A DNA stretch of 64,000 nucleotides from Rhodocollybia butyracea (lineage: Eukaryota; Basidiomycota; Agaricomycetes; Agaricales; Omphalotaceae), in the NCBI GenBank assembly GCA_015501585.1, contig JADNRY010000013.1:434001-498000 (forward strand), given 5' to 3'. Position numbers and translations under genes: made by a program. Positions 11,890 through 23,595 of this stretch are shown piece after piece (position 1 is the first letter of the stretch; each line of letters opens with the position of its first letter). The notes beneath the pieces were generated by a model that made no database searches, was not told the origin of the DNA, and saw only the letters and a list, made by a program, of their open reading frames with translations.

Positions 11890-14042
11890 ATGATGAGAGT
11901 CGACACACTCTTTTATGTGTTCTCTTGGTTGGCGCTCTGTAAGCACAAAGTATATCGAAATCATCTTCCTGACGCGTTCTTAGCTTTCGCACTTGTAAAT
12001 CCCATTCTTCCTGGATGGAATCCAGATCCAACGATTTTACGCGTCGGTTCGGACTACTTCATAGCAACTTCTTCATTCGAGTATTTTCCTGGGTATCCCA
12101 TATATCACAGCACAGATCTTGTTGACTGGACGTTAATCGGCCATGCACTCCACACGCCGTCCCATCTGAGTCTCTTTGGCACCCCTTCGGATGCTGGTGC
12201 GTGGGGAGCATCGCTGAGATACCATGATGGCACTTTCTATTTGACGGGCACGGTTCGATATGTTTACACTTGTGGACAACTTTTCTTCTAGCTGTTGCAT
12301 CATGTTCTGACTATTTTCGTGCTCTTTTCCGCCTGTTTACAGACGAGCTGAGGTTATTCCCTCGCTCGTTTTTTGTGACGACAACGGACATTTTCTCGAA
12401 CAACTGGAGTGACCCAGTCTATTTAGGTAGAAGTTGTGTGCCATTGACGATAAATCTGGGCCTGAACACTCATTGATAGATGCGCTTGGATACGACGCCG
12501 ACCTGTTTTGGGATACAAACGGAGACGTAAGTACTCTAAATCGTGATAGTGGTGTTATTAATGTTTCCAAGGTTTATAACACTTGGTCTGGTATTAACAA
12601 TGCCATTGATAAAATCTATAGTCTGTTCTTCCCTCTCCGCTGTGATACTCAAGTACCCATCGTTGTCCAGGCATCTACCAGAACAAAATCGACATCACCA
12701 CGGGCAATTCGCTGACCCCTGCAGAAGTTATTTTTACTGGAACTCTACCAGACAACTCTACCGCACGACCGGAGGGGCCTCACTTGTACCTCATTAACTC
12801 AACGTACTACTTGCTGATTGCTGAAGGTTGTTTTTTTGTTTAACACAAGCTCTCATATTGATCAATCATCATTTTGTAGGCGGCTCGGGTCCTGAACATC
12901 GCTCAACCATTCAGAGAGGCCCCTCCTCCTCAGGTCCTTGGGAAAACAATCCTGCCAATCCGATATTATTCAACGGTGCCAATCTTTCCCTTCCGGTACA
13001 ATGGACTGGCCATTCGGATATTGTACAGGCTCCAGACGGCCAATGGTGGGGTGTTGCACTAGGCGTACGTCCTCAAGGCGATCTCAATCACATACAACTA
13101 GGTAACTTTCAGGGCGTACTTACAACAATATGCCTACTAACCCGCATATCTCATAGGAAGAGAAACATTCTTATTCCCTGTAATCTTTGAGCAAGACTGG
13201 CCAGTATTCAATCATGGTCAACCTCTCAGCATCGAAACTCCAAACATACTAAGCGATAAATCTCACCTTTCGAATTTCTACGACAACTTTTCCGAAAATA
13301 CGCTCGGCATATCATACTACTTTTTGCGCAATCCCTACAAGACATTCCACTCGTTAACTTCCCGCCCGGGTTATCTCCGTCTGAAAGGCAACTCGTACGC
13401 TCTTGGTGATAGGGATAATTCGGCCCTCATTCTCCGAAAGCAAACTAGCTACGAGGAGACATTTGAGACTGTATTGGATGGATTCACTCCAGCGAGCAAT
13501 TTAACTGAAGCCGGAGCAACTATCTACTACGGGGACTTTGCACACCAGGATATTGGAATCACCGGTTCTGCGGACGGCGGCGGAAACAGATTTATTGTTA
13601 CTCGTACAATTACTGCTGCTGAACAGGCTGGGCCATGGGCTTTGACTACCTTGAATAATACTATAACAACCGTATGTGGGCATCTATTTTCTGAACCAGC
13701 GGTGCCGAATTGCCTTTTAGGTTACTTATACCCCACTTTCGACTAAATCCGATCCAGTGAAGCTTGTCATAGTTGGACACCCGACTTCATATAGCCTTGG
13801 TTTTGCAGAAGGGAATGATACAAGCGTCATGTTTACGACGACACTTGATAGTATGTGGATGTCGGTTCCCCCGGTGAAGTATGTTCTCAGACACTTTATT
13901 CTGTTGGGTACATAGTACTGAACTCTTCCGTAGCGACTTTTTCTTCAAAGGGGCTGCGTTCGGTGTGTATAGCACTGGAAATGGAAGACCTATTTTGAAT
14001 CCTGCGGATTTCGCGTATTGGAATCAGACCCCTGCACCTTGA
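11890..14042 (+). CDS. Secreted glycoside hydrolase family 43 (beta-xylosidase / arabinofuranosidase type)
   Basis: Ten exons: 11890-11938, 11984-12271, 12343-12426, 12480-12526, 12572-12620, 12671-12826, 12880-13101, 13157-13671, 13721-13878 and 13934-14042. They join to exactly 558 codons plus stop. The first about 20 residues (MMRVDTLFYVFSWLALSFA) form a signal peptide. The five-bladed propeller core starts at NPILPGWNPDPTIL, with the catalytic base Asp in NPDP. YDADLFWDTNGD holds the pKa-modulating Asp and ARPEGPHLY the acid Glu. WTGHSDIVQAPDGQWW follows. A C-terminal beta-sandwich (GH43 C2-like) begins near FYDNFSENTLG. The gene looks intact. It should release xylose or arabinose from plant cell-wall xylan outside the cell. 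Exact substrate cannot be told from sequence; subfamily is by resemblance. Confidence 0.93.
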
Positions 14043-14637
14043 AGGGAGTGATAGCAAAATGATAGGTCCATAGAAATCAGGCTACTTGTTGTAAAAGAAA
14101 TATTATATCGTGAAGAAATTTACCAAAGTTACCAAAGATTAACAGCTTAAACGGAAATAAAAGATCAACTACATAAACAAGCAAAAACTTGAATCAAACC
14201 GCTAATGAAGACTCGAACGTCGATTAGTTGACTGGTATTGGTAGTAACCTTTAGTTTTGAGCTCAACTGAACATTGCAGAATACCGGTATGGTTATGGTT
14301 ATGATTACTCGGCCAATCGTAAAAGCGAAAGTGTCCATAGAGGAAGGGTATGTCTGAAATTCCTGATATTTGCAAGATATTTGTGATAGCCAAGAACTTT
14401 GGATTCCACCCCATACAGTACAACTTGTCCCTGGTATATCTATGTCGAAAAGTAGTAGTCAGTTTATGGAGAAGTCCATACTATTAGGGCGCAAGATGGC
14501 GTAACGACGCTGGTTGTCAACGTCTTCCGATTCGGCGCACATTGGGCTTAGGTGTGGCGTAGCGCCCCTGTTCCTTAAACAGGGACCTTTCCGGGAGACT
14601 CGGCCCGAAAACGCGTCGAATCTTGGCCTTAGCGACG
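14043..14637. other. Intergenic, GH43 to PBN1-like gene
   Basis: Holds the 3' flank of the GH43 gene and the promoter/leader of the next gene. Short antisense frames (14202-14423 and 14459-14671) have no family signal. The palindromic element at 14568-14588 is the only structured feature. Confidence 0.45.
14568..14588. repeat. Short palindromic element, copy 2
   Basis: Reads CTGTTCCTTAAACAG then GGACCT, differing at one base from copy 1 at 11544-11564. With the preceding bases the stem extends to CCCTGTT/AACAGGG. It lies 50-70 nt before the ATG of the PBN1-like gene. Confidence 0.5.
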
Positions 14638-15374
14638 ATGACGGTTCACATTTCCTCTTCGATTGAACCACAGTATGGGTTCCATCGAATAATCACCACT
14701 TCGGTAGCTTCCCAAAATCCCGACTGGCTCAGTCTATACGAAAATTCCCAATGCTCTCTACACTTGTACTACAAGTTCCCCGTTCTCGTTTTCGTGGATT
14801 CATACGAGCTAGCTAATTACCAGTCTTCATACTCGTTTCAGCATCACGGAGATGCGAATCTGGAACTTCCCGCAGTTGCTATGGGCCCCAATGGGACATC
14901 CCTTCTGTTGACACTCGATTCAGTCAAACCTCAGCTAGAGGTTCAAGTTCCTTTACACTTGCGGTATGGCAAAATCTCGCATTCTGATACAAAAACACAT
15001 CGTACAGCGGAGATGGCATGGCCAGATGTATTTCTGGCTTGCTCGTCAAGTGGTAAGTAAATTGCTGTTGTTGGTTCCTGTATGCCTGATCTAAAGGACT
15101 CATTGCAGTGTCTAAACCCTTTCTTGCCTTGTATGAATCACTTCCTGAAGAGTTTGCGTCAAATTTTAAAGGGCATTCCCTCTATGTGCCTTTGCCAAGG
15201 TTTGACGCCAGTACCTCTCACTTTGCAGTCGTGACGGCGCCTGTGGGTCAGTACGCTGATGTCGCGGTGGTACAGTCTGGGACTGCGTTCACGATCCTGA
15301 CAATGTTCCTCTATTTGGCATACGTCTCGTATAGAACTTACCGGAGGCTCGAGAAACCGTTGAAAAGGGAGTGA
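14638..15374 (+). CDS. PBN1: GPI mannosyltransferase I stabilising subunit (PBN1/PIG-X)
   Basis: Two exons, 14638-15052 and 15109-15374, give 226 residues. The family partners the catalytic PIG-M/Gpi14 in the ER membrane to add the first mannose to GPI anchors. The lumenal part shows the family pattern: YKFPVLVFVDSYEL (about residues 45-60), then a GDANLELPAVA stretch. A later conserved part reads LHLRYGKIS, where basic residues surround a short beta hairpin. The end has a single membrane segment, TAFTILTMFLYLAYVSY, followed by a short basic tail (RTYRRLEKPLKRE), fitting a type I ER protein. No clear N-terminal signal peptide is visible from this ATG. The ATG at 14638 is the first in frame. 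Confidence 0.78.
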
Positions 15375-15762
15375 TCGAACTTCGAAGTTTTATTACCCTG
15401 GTCCCCCCGACACGCGTGGGTTTCCGTATCTCGTCAACTCAAGGGTGTAGCGTTATTGTTCCAGATATTGGAAAGGCTACAAACCCAAGTACGGGGGAGA
15501 GCAAGGATACTAGTCACTGCTGACATTCGACATTGCTAATGTTAGGCCCTCATCGAACCTATACTGTAGACTAGCACAGAGCTCCAATATAAAGCTTCGG
15601 ACCAACTCTGAAGATTTACCCCCATCCTTGAACTAACTGGTTAATATAAGTAACAAATCCTATAATCCTACAGCCCCCGGTCAAATCCCGGTCAACTTTC
15701 ACATGGACTTAGTAATTGATATAAGCTTCATGTACAAACTTTGACTCTTTCCAATACCCACC
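15375..15762. other. Intergenic, PBN1-like gene to Lon gene
   Basis: 388 nt with nothing gene-like. A sequence near 15675-15690 looks slightly like a tRNA T-arm but no tRNA can be folded around it. The promoter of the Lon gene should lie in the 3' half. Confidence 0.45.
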
Positions 15763-18700
15763 ATGTCTCGACCAACTAAATTGGCCATTCTCCCACTTCC
15801 ATATCCTCTAATCTTGCTACCTGCGGCGAGGTTGACAATCGCTTTACCCGCTGAAGTTGGTGAAGCTTTACTCGCCTTATTCCAGACGAATGATTCCAGC
15901 CTGCCGATTGTGGCGGCCGTTCCGGCTGTAAATCATCCAGCCAACTCTTCGTTAGCCCAGTACGGAACAGCTGCGAGGGTTCTTAGGCTCGTACGCTCTC
16001 CACTTGGAAGAAACAGTCTCGAATCAGGCGATACTCAAACTCGGCCTTTCCTCGCGTCACTTCATGGCCTCACTAGAGTCTGTCTCGAGGAGCGATATGA
16101 CCACGAAAAGGATACTAAAGTAGCCCTCGACTCAACGATTCCCAAGTTGCTGATGCGGAAGATTTCTTATCCTTCGTCATTCCAACTCAAAGACTCTGTC
16201 GATTCTAACTCGGATGTTCCTGTACAAGTTCAGGCCCGCGAGTCGATTGTTAAGTTTAAATCAGCTGCCTTGAGAATTCTGCAGCATATGGCTCAGAATT
16301 CATCCCAGCAGGGCAGGAAGGACGCGTTTCACAAGATTGCAGCAATGCTCGAAGATATCAAAGACGAGGCCGACGGTCTTCAGACAGAAGACGTTCGGAA
16401 TGGCGCTCGTGAGAACCTGGATAGAGCAGCCTGGATGGCAGATGTTCTAGTCGGTAGTGTGCTTGGCCAGACTGTCAAGAATCCGTCTGCTGCAAATGAA
16501 AGTGAACAAGAAGATTGGGCCGATAAACTGGGTGAGTATCAGTACAATATTATTTGTAACTGACTGACAATTGTCATTGTCTGCAGCCTTGCTCTCTACG
16601 TCCAACTCGCTTTCTCGTCTCCAGCTTGCCACCATGATTCTTACGAAATTGTTCACCAAGCTCGAGGTCACCACCCGCATTGCCAACGCTGTCGACGAAA
16701 GCCTAAGCAAGCAGCAAAAAGAGTTCTTCCTTCGGCAGCAATTACGTGCTATCGAGAAGGAGCTGAAGGAGCTCCAAGGGGTATCAAACGGGATCTCTGG
16801 TAATCCAAGCCCTTCGAACAGCATTGCTCGTAACAGCAGTGATTTAGATTTGGATTCTAATGAATCCGAAGATGCTGAATTGATGGATATTCGACGTAAG
16901 TTGGAAGCAATGGAACCTGGTAGCGAGGAGAGAAAAGCTGGTGTTCGAGAGTGGAGAAGATTGAAAAGATTAATGGGCACAACTGGCGGGGGAGGCAGTT
17001 CGGTGGAGGGTGGTGTGTTGAGGGCATGGGTAAGTTTATCTTCTTCGCTGTCAACCAAAACTCTTTCTTACTTTAGCCGTAGCTAGAATGGTTTACAGCT
17101 CTTCCTTGGTCACCTGTGGTGCAGCATTCTTCCGCACATTCTACTATCACTACATCAGCTTTCCTCGCAGAAGCTCGTGCCCAGCTCGATTCAGATCATT
17201 ATGGTCTCGATAAGGTCAAGAAACGTCTGATTGAATACCTCGCTGTCGTCAAATTAAAGGAGCTTGCAGAGCTTGCAGAGGAACGACGTTTAGTTTTGGA
17301 ATCTCAAAAACCAGAGGTAGCTAGTGCACTAGAGGAAGTTGCCGGGGCGGCAGACCCAGAGGCTAGAGAGAAGGATCTACAAGTTGTTTTACATCAAACC
17401 CAGCCCACTCAAATTCAACCTTCGATTGAGCATGCACCACGAAGAGCTAAAGGGGTAAAGGGACCCATTTTACTGCAAGTTCCACCGTATGCTCTGTTGA
17501 CGTATCTGATATTTTCCTCGTAGGTTTGTTGGCCCTCCAGGTACTGGAAAGACTAGTCTGGGTCAATCTATTGCTCGCGCTCTCAATCGACCCTTCCAAC
17601 GCATTTCTCTTGGCGGTGTTCGTGATGAAGCGGAAATTCGTGGTCACCGGCGTACATACGTAGCCAGTGGACCTGGACTCATCGTTCAAGCATTAAGGAA
17701 AGCTGGAAGACCAGATTTCGTATGCTTGCTGTAATTATTAATTAACCCCGCCTCATCGCGACCTATACTAATCCTTGTATCCTTTGACAGAGATGAGATT
17801 GACAAGATTGGAAATACCAACTTCCATGGTGATCCCGGTGCTGCCTTACTTGAAGTTTTGGATCCTGAACAAAACTGCAATTTCAATGTGAGTGGTATTG
17901 CTGACGTGACCGGTCCATCTTACTGAATCTCAACTAGGATCACTACATCAATGTACCGATCGACTTGAGCCAGGTGCTCTTCATTTGTACCGCCAACACG
18001 CTCGAAACTATTTCCGCTCCTCTTCTTGATCGATGCGAGATTGTTGTCCTGCCTGGTGAGTGTGCTACTAGAACTCACGAGCTAGTGTCTTATCATACTG
18101 CAGGTTACACTTATGATGAAAAACTTCATATTGCTCGAAAGTTTTTACTCCCAAAGCAACTAAAGTCGAATGGGCTAACGGACGAACACGTCAAGTTCAC
18201 CGAAGAAGCTCTCAAAGCTGTTGCAACGCGGTAAATCTCTCTATCGTAGCTGCAATCGTTTTCTGATATTCATTAGGTATACTCGGGAAGCCGGTGTTAG
18301 AACTTTAGAGCGATCTATTGGTTCCGTTGTACGGTTCAAAGCAGTAGAGTGGGCAGAATGCCTTGATGCAATTGACGCACACGATGGAAAAATCACTATC
18401 AACGAAGCATCGTCCTCTGCAGACCTCTCGGTCATCAATCTCGATGATTCATCAAAGAAAGCTCTTTATAAGCCGCTGGTTGAAGAATCTGAGTTAGAAG
18501 CAATACTTGGTATCGCCCGCTGGGAGGATGGTGAAGAGAATCTTGCAGAGAGGAACAGAGGCTCACGAAGGGGCATTGTGTATGGCTTAGTCGTCATGGG
18601 TCAGGGCGAAGGTGGGATCTTGCCTGTAGAGACAATCGTTGTCCCTACAGGTAACAAGAGCGGAAGCGGAGAAGGCGGACGGTTACGGCTAACTGGAAGC

Positions 18701-19409
18701 CTGGGAGATGTACGTGTTTGTTCTTTAACCATGAAAGATCGCTGCCAACTTCTGTACCCGCAGGTTATCAAAGAGTCTGGCGAGTTGGCCTTGAGTTGGG
18801 TGAAGACCCACTCTTATGATCTTGGAATCACTACCTCGCCCTTCCAGGATCCTCTGAAGGGTCTAAATCCTTTCGATATCCACTTGCATCTTCCTGCAGG
18901 TGCTCAAAGGAAGGATGGACCTAGCGCAGGGGTTGCTATGGTATGTTCTACTAATTGCCTCGTAACAATTATCTAACTAGTCAATCATAGACATGCGCTC
19001 TTGTATCATTACTTACTGGCGCCTGCGTTCCAACGGACGTCGCCATGACTGGTGAAGTACGCCTCTCCATTTTTTTTTCGCTGTCCTTTACTTATCTGCT
19101 TGTCAAGATCACCTTGAGAGGGCGTGTAACGCCCGTAGGAGGAATCAAGGAAAAGGTGTGATTCAGTCTGTCAGTTGAAACAATTTCTAATCCGTTTCCT
19201 AGGTCCTTGGGGCTCATAGAGCTCAGATTCGTAAAGTCATACTCCCGTACGCAAACCGCAAAGATGTCGAGCATGATGTTGCTCCTGAGATACGGAACGT
19301 GATGGAGTTTGTCTTTGTCCGTAATCTGCAGGAGGCCCTAGAAGCTGCATTTGGAAACGGAGTCATTGGGTGGAGAAGGGAACTGAACATGCTCGAAAGT
19401 CGATTGTGA
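15763..19409 (+). CDS. Lon protease homologue, peroxisomal type
   Basis: Twelve exons join to 1027 codons plus stop. From N to C: Lon substrate-binding domain ([17 protein letters not shown] at the start), coiled region with [20 protein letters not shown], then the AAA ATPase with Walker [11 protein letters not shown] and Walker B CLLDEIDKIG, sensor [10 protein letters not shown], and the C-terminal protease with Ser in [10 protein letters not shown] and Lys in GGIKEKVLGA. The protein ends in SRL, a canonical PTS1, and has no mitochondrial presequence, so it is best placed in the peroxisome matrix, degrading misfolded or oxidised matrix proteins. The intron at 17475-17523 is GC-AG (GCAAGT donor); all others are GT-AG. 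The frame is intact throughout. Confidence 0.95.
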
Positions 19410-19879
19410 TCTCATTTGAGTGTGCTATCTCTTGTTGCTATTTACTCCTCTAATATCTCAATATCTTTGCCAATGCTTTGCCAATCTCACGTACAGTAGA
19501 CATCATATTGTTGTAAAATATCATTAGTACAAGTCCTATCGCTCACCTTGGGCGTCAGCGCCTCAGCTTGAATTAACCAAATATTATGGAACAGAATCGG
19601 TCAAAACGAGCATCGGCACGGGCGAAATACAAGGCGGACTTGTAAAAATGGCTAGTAAGTCGACTGCTCCGTTAAGGTTGCGGTCATGACATAAAAGAAA
19701 CCTGTTGTAACATAATACAAAAACGAAGATTAAAGCACAAACTAAGTAATGGCATCAAAAAAGTCTGTTCCTGTCCAACGTAATGAGGCAGGAAACATGG
19801 CCGTACTCTCAGTTTAAAAGCAAAAAAACTGTTCCGTACGCAACAGAAAATGACAGCAGATAAAACTTCGGTAAAGAGT
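19410..19879. other. Convergent 3' flank, Lon and heparinase-like genes
   Basis: Tail-to-tail spacer between a plus-strand and a minus-strand gene. No coding signal; a 68-codon minus-strand frame at 19684-19890 has no family motif. Confidence 0.5.
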
Positions 19880-22423
19880 TTATACGTCATGGCTAGTTAG
19901 AGTCCAGTCGGCAAAGGCTACGGATGGAGGTGTTACGGAGGGAGTACCATCTTTCCATTGGGGAGAAAAGAGGACCTGTAAGCTATATGTACCTGCGTTC
20001 ATAGAAATAATCAGGACTGTGACACCAGGATTTGGTTGATCAGCTTCAGGCGGGATAGGGTCACTAGGGAAACGGACGGCTTCAGACGTGGAGAATGTAG
20101 CACCAGAAGATGGACTGAGAATGGAGACAATCATCGTATCGTCACCGATGGTCAAAGTAGCCGTGGTACCATCGGAGCTTATACTGACAGTCGCATTGGT
20201 GTGCATGCGCCACTCGAAGGGGCTAGAAGTGGTGATTTCATCCTGAACAAGCATTTGGGTTCTGTTGTTGATGAACCTTGTTCCACGTTTCAGGGAAGAG
20301 CTGAAAAATAGGACTAAGCCTAACTATCAAAAATGAGAGTAGGAAACTTACGTGTCACTGAAATAAGCACTTGTGATATCTGCAAACCAGTATGCTGTAG
20401 AGCCACTGGGGACAGTGTAAACAGTACTGGAGCCCTGAGTGTCGTTGGTGCTGCCATAACCCAATATTGTGGGCCTAGCAAGGACGTTCTGGTTTAATTT
20501 GTTGACCAAGATAGTGTTCTGGCCTTCAGTCATTTTCCTGTAGTAGTACCATCGGACACTATCCTGACTGTCGTTACTGAAATAATCGGGTGCGTTATAG
20601 TTGCCATCACCTAGCTCTCCAGCCCAAGTGTGGCCCATGGCGTGGACAACGAAGTCACCACAGTCTAGGTCGTTGTGGGTCTGACGGCCTTGGTTCATTC
20701 CAGCCTTCATAGCAAGATATGTACCATTAATGTTGGACCATGTGTTACGCATGGAGACCCATTGATCGAGTTGGTTCTCGAACGCGCGGTCCAAGGGTAA
20801 GCCATCCCAGAAAGCACCCTGGACCGAGGCGTCGTACCAGAACATACTCCAAGGATCCGGAGCGTCATACTGATCACGCTGATACAATGCGAGGACAGGC
20901 TCACTAAATTGGGAAGCAAAGAAGAACAAACTGTTTGCCGTCGACGAAAACTTGTTGGGACCAGTGTCACCGACAGCAAACAACTGTGTCTGACCCTGGC
21001 CATACATGTGGGAATAACCAGCAGATGAGTACTGGGGGGTAAGCATGCCATAGGCTGAGCCAGTGGCGGTCAAAAGAGCGGCAGTCATCTCGGCGTATCC
21101 TGTAGAACCGAAATACCAGTAATCCTGAGTCTCACTCCAAGTACCATCATCTGTCACAGCTTGAGCGCAGTTGTCGACTGCGTTGCTAATAGTGAGACCA
21201 AGTAGTTGTGCAGCGTTACCGGTCGTATCATCACCAAGAACTGCAAGAGAGGCGAGGGTAAGTCCACCGTTACAGACGCAGTTCCAGTTTCCTGTTGTGT
21301 TCGTTTTCCACCAACCAATAAAGGAACTAGTGTTGGTATACGCCTGAACGCCGAAACTCAGTCCGTACTCGTTCAAGGTGAAAAGCATTTGTTGCTTTTG
21401 TTCAGCTGACCAAACGTCGTATAGCCAATCATACGCAACACCATAGCCTGCAGAAAACTCGGCGGTATCGAGGAAGTGACCAGAGTTCCATTTGTCGAAA
21501 TCGGGTCCGAAGGGGACGGAATAGTTACCGGCGACATTCTAATGATGAACAGAATTCATAACCATTTTACAGGCTGCATCGGTAAGAGAACACACCTGAA
21601 TTTCCACCCAAAGACGGTCTGCCCATTTGGTATCGTTGGTCATGCGATAAGCATACGCAAAGGCTTTGGCTCTCTGTTTAAATTGACGAGCGATATCCAA
21701 GATACCGTTGCCGCCATCCAAAAAGTATACGACAGGGCTATCGTTGAACCACACGGTAGCATTGGCAAAGATGGATTCATTCCAGGATGTAAGGTAGGGG
21801 TCGGCCGCAATATGAGATGCCAAAACATCCCATTTGTACTGAGGGGCGATCAGTCTGGGTCTGTCTGGGCGGACAGTTGTGGGAGCAGGCGTGGCGGGGG
21901 AAAAAGTGTCAGTGGGCCAAGTAAGGGAAGCTTTTGCTGCTGAAGCGAATGTAGGAGTAGTGAAGACTGCAGTATCGCTCTAAAAAGCGAAGGGGAGGGT
22001 AAGGCCTAAAATATAAGAATGACGAGGAACGATACTGACGACTTGGGGGTAGAGTGGCACCATGTAAAGACTGTTCGTGGCCATGGCAAACTTTCCGGTC
22101 GCTAGCTCTTCGATAGCAGCATTGACCGAAGAAGAAGAAGCTGCGGCTGCTGCAGAAGACTGGGCTGCAGGGCTGGAAGACGACTTCTTATCCTTGAGAC
22201 CAACGACAAGACCAACTACCAGGCCGACAACGACGAGGATACCAATCGGGATACCAAACTTTAGCCATTTACTAGTGCTCTTGCCTCGTGGTTTTTCATT
22301 CATGGGAGGAGAGATATATCCGGTGGACTGGTTGTAGTAGGGGTCGCCAGCGGCGTATGGGGAATTTGGGGAACTGAGGTTCTGAGAACTGAAATTCTGG
22401 TTGTTTGCGTCGTGGTAGGCCAT
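19880..22423 (-). CDS. Heparinase II/III-like family protein, membrane-anchored
   Basis: The start is the ATG at 22421-22423. Residues 1 to about 50 are Gln/Asn/Ser-rich and cytosolic, then a single anchor, GIPIGILVVVGLVVGLVVGL, followed by a Ser/Ala-rich stalk. The layout is a type II membrane protein with the enzyme outside the cell. The ectodomain has an alpha/alpha toroid: ASHIAADPYLTSWNES, RAKAFAYAYRMTNDTKWADR, NWNCVCNGGLTLASLAVLGD, SETQDYWYFGS, GMNQGRQTHNDLDCGDFVVH and WAGELGDGNYN. A beta-sandwich follows and the stop is at 19880-19882. Three introns were found (around 21960-22040, 21538-21595 and 20295-20351), all GT-AG. Family members are polysaccharide lyases acting on uronic-acid polymers; the substrate here is unknown. 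It could act on the fungus's own wall or on plant polymers. Confidence 0.82.
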
Positions 22424-22770
22424 CACCGTTGAAGGCCAATGTTAAATGAGAGGCGCAGACTACTGTCTGAAAAGAGAAAAAGAGTAAAACGGGTAGTTGA
22501 GAGTGGTGTGAGAGCAAGAACAATTCGGCAACCGTTTTAAATTTATCTCATGTACCAAAAGTTCTTTTTTTATAAACTCTTTCCAAAATTAGTACAACTT
22601 TCTAGATATACATAGACATGGCCGCGCATCGTTTCATAAACTGTCTAGCTAGAGCGACAGTGAAAGAAAACAAGTAGCCAGCAAATGCGCGATACATACC
22701 GCACAAAAACCGCATATAATCTGCTACTAAGTAGTAATGGCTGCTATATGCGGTCCGAGGCGCGCCCCTA
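22424..22770. other. Heparinase-like gene promoter and pseudogene flank
   Basis: The minus-strand promoter of the heparinase-like gene should lie here. A ttttttataaact stretch occurs near 22565-22578. No gene recognised. Confidence 0.35.
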
Positions 22771-22776
22771 CACGCT

Positions 22777-23205
22777 TCCGTCACGAGTAAAGCGGACAGT
22801 CGCAAATTCACTATTACCGTCTCTAGAGTACTACGTTTCGATGATCGGGGCACGTATGTAATGAGGCGTAAGGCTATGTAAGTCAACACACAAGTTTGAA
22901 AGCTGGAAGGTTGGACAAGCCTCCATCATTGCCTATAGCAGCAGACGAATTCGCGCGCTTTTCGTTTTCCCATGAGTGAAAGACTTTCTTCACTCTCGAG
23001 AATTCTGGCATTCAAGACTGATTTCATATGTAAAGATAGATGTTCACCGGCAGATAAAGGGCAGCGAATATCGTTGCACTCATACACCATCGAACAATCA
23101 TAAAAGTACAGGAGCTTATAGAAACACGTCAAATGTATTCCATCCATAATGTCAAAACAATCTCAGCGACGCATCGATACAGCCTCCTCATCACAAACAG
23201 TCATC
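22777..23205 (-). pseudogene. DUF6533 seven-TM family pseudogene (internal deletion)
   Basis: A decayed relative of the intact gene at 23596-25068. Reading the minus strand: MTVCDE aligns with LTVWDE of the intact copy; then MEYI, a stop, and RVSISSCTFMIVRWCMSATI aligns with VKYVWRPRRLSISSCAFMIA and what follows; then RAPIIET aligns with RAPIIDT; then RDG runs straight into SEFATVRFTRDG, which aligns with SEFATVDRFTRGG at the C terminus. Everything between TM2 and the RAPII motif, and between RDG and SEFATV, is missing, and there are in-frame stops. The gene cannot make the seven-TM protein. Order and orientation match the intact copy, so this is a tandem duplicate that collapsed. Confidence 0.72.
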
Positions 23206-23595
23206 ATTCTTGAAAACCTACTATACTACAGTTACTTACACCCCACACCTCACACACCTTCATTGACAAGGGGCCTTCGTCCTGCGCCTTAGTACTTAGA
23301 CTAACATACATGGACTCTAGACCTCGGCGCTTAGCCCACAATCCCAAACGAACGGGTGTACTACTACCATTGGCTTCTCGTTCTTTATATTCTCTGCAAA
23401 AGATTGTACTTTGTGATTTTACCAGAATCGTTGACTGGGGGTAGAGCACACTGGTGTCCGGTCTTGCTCTAGTCGCTGGTCTGGATCTACCTCCCACTGA
23501 CGTTAATATTATTGTGGTTGTCCAAGTTGTGCCCAATCATACTCGGAGTGCCCCACACGCTGCCACTTTCACTATTGCCAAAATTGCCAGTCTCC
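23206..23595. other. Spacer between DUF6533 pseudogene and intact copy
   Basis: Nothing gene-like on either strand; the minus-strand frame at 23204-23536 has no family signal and is probably old 3' flank. Confidence 0.4.

Noticed and set aside
15670..15695. tRNA T-arm-like sequence
   Set aside because: No acceptor, D or anticodon arms can be drawn around it and the B-box match is poor.
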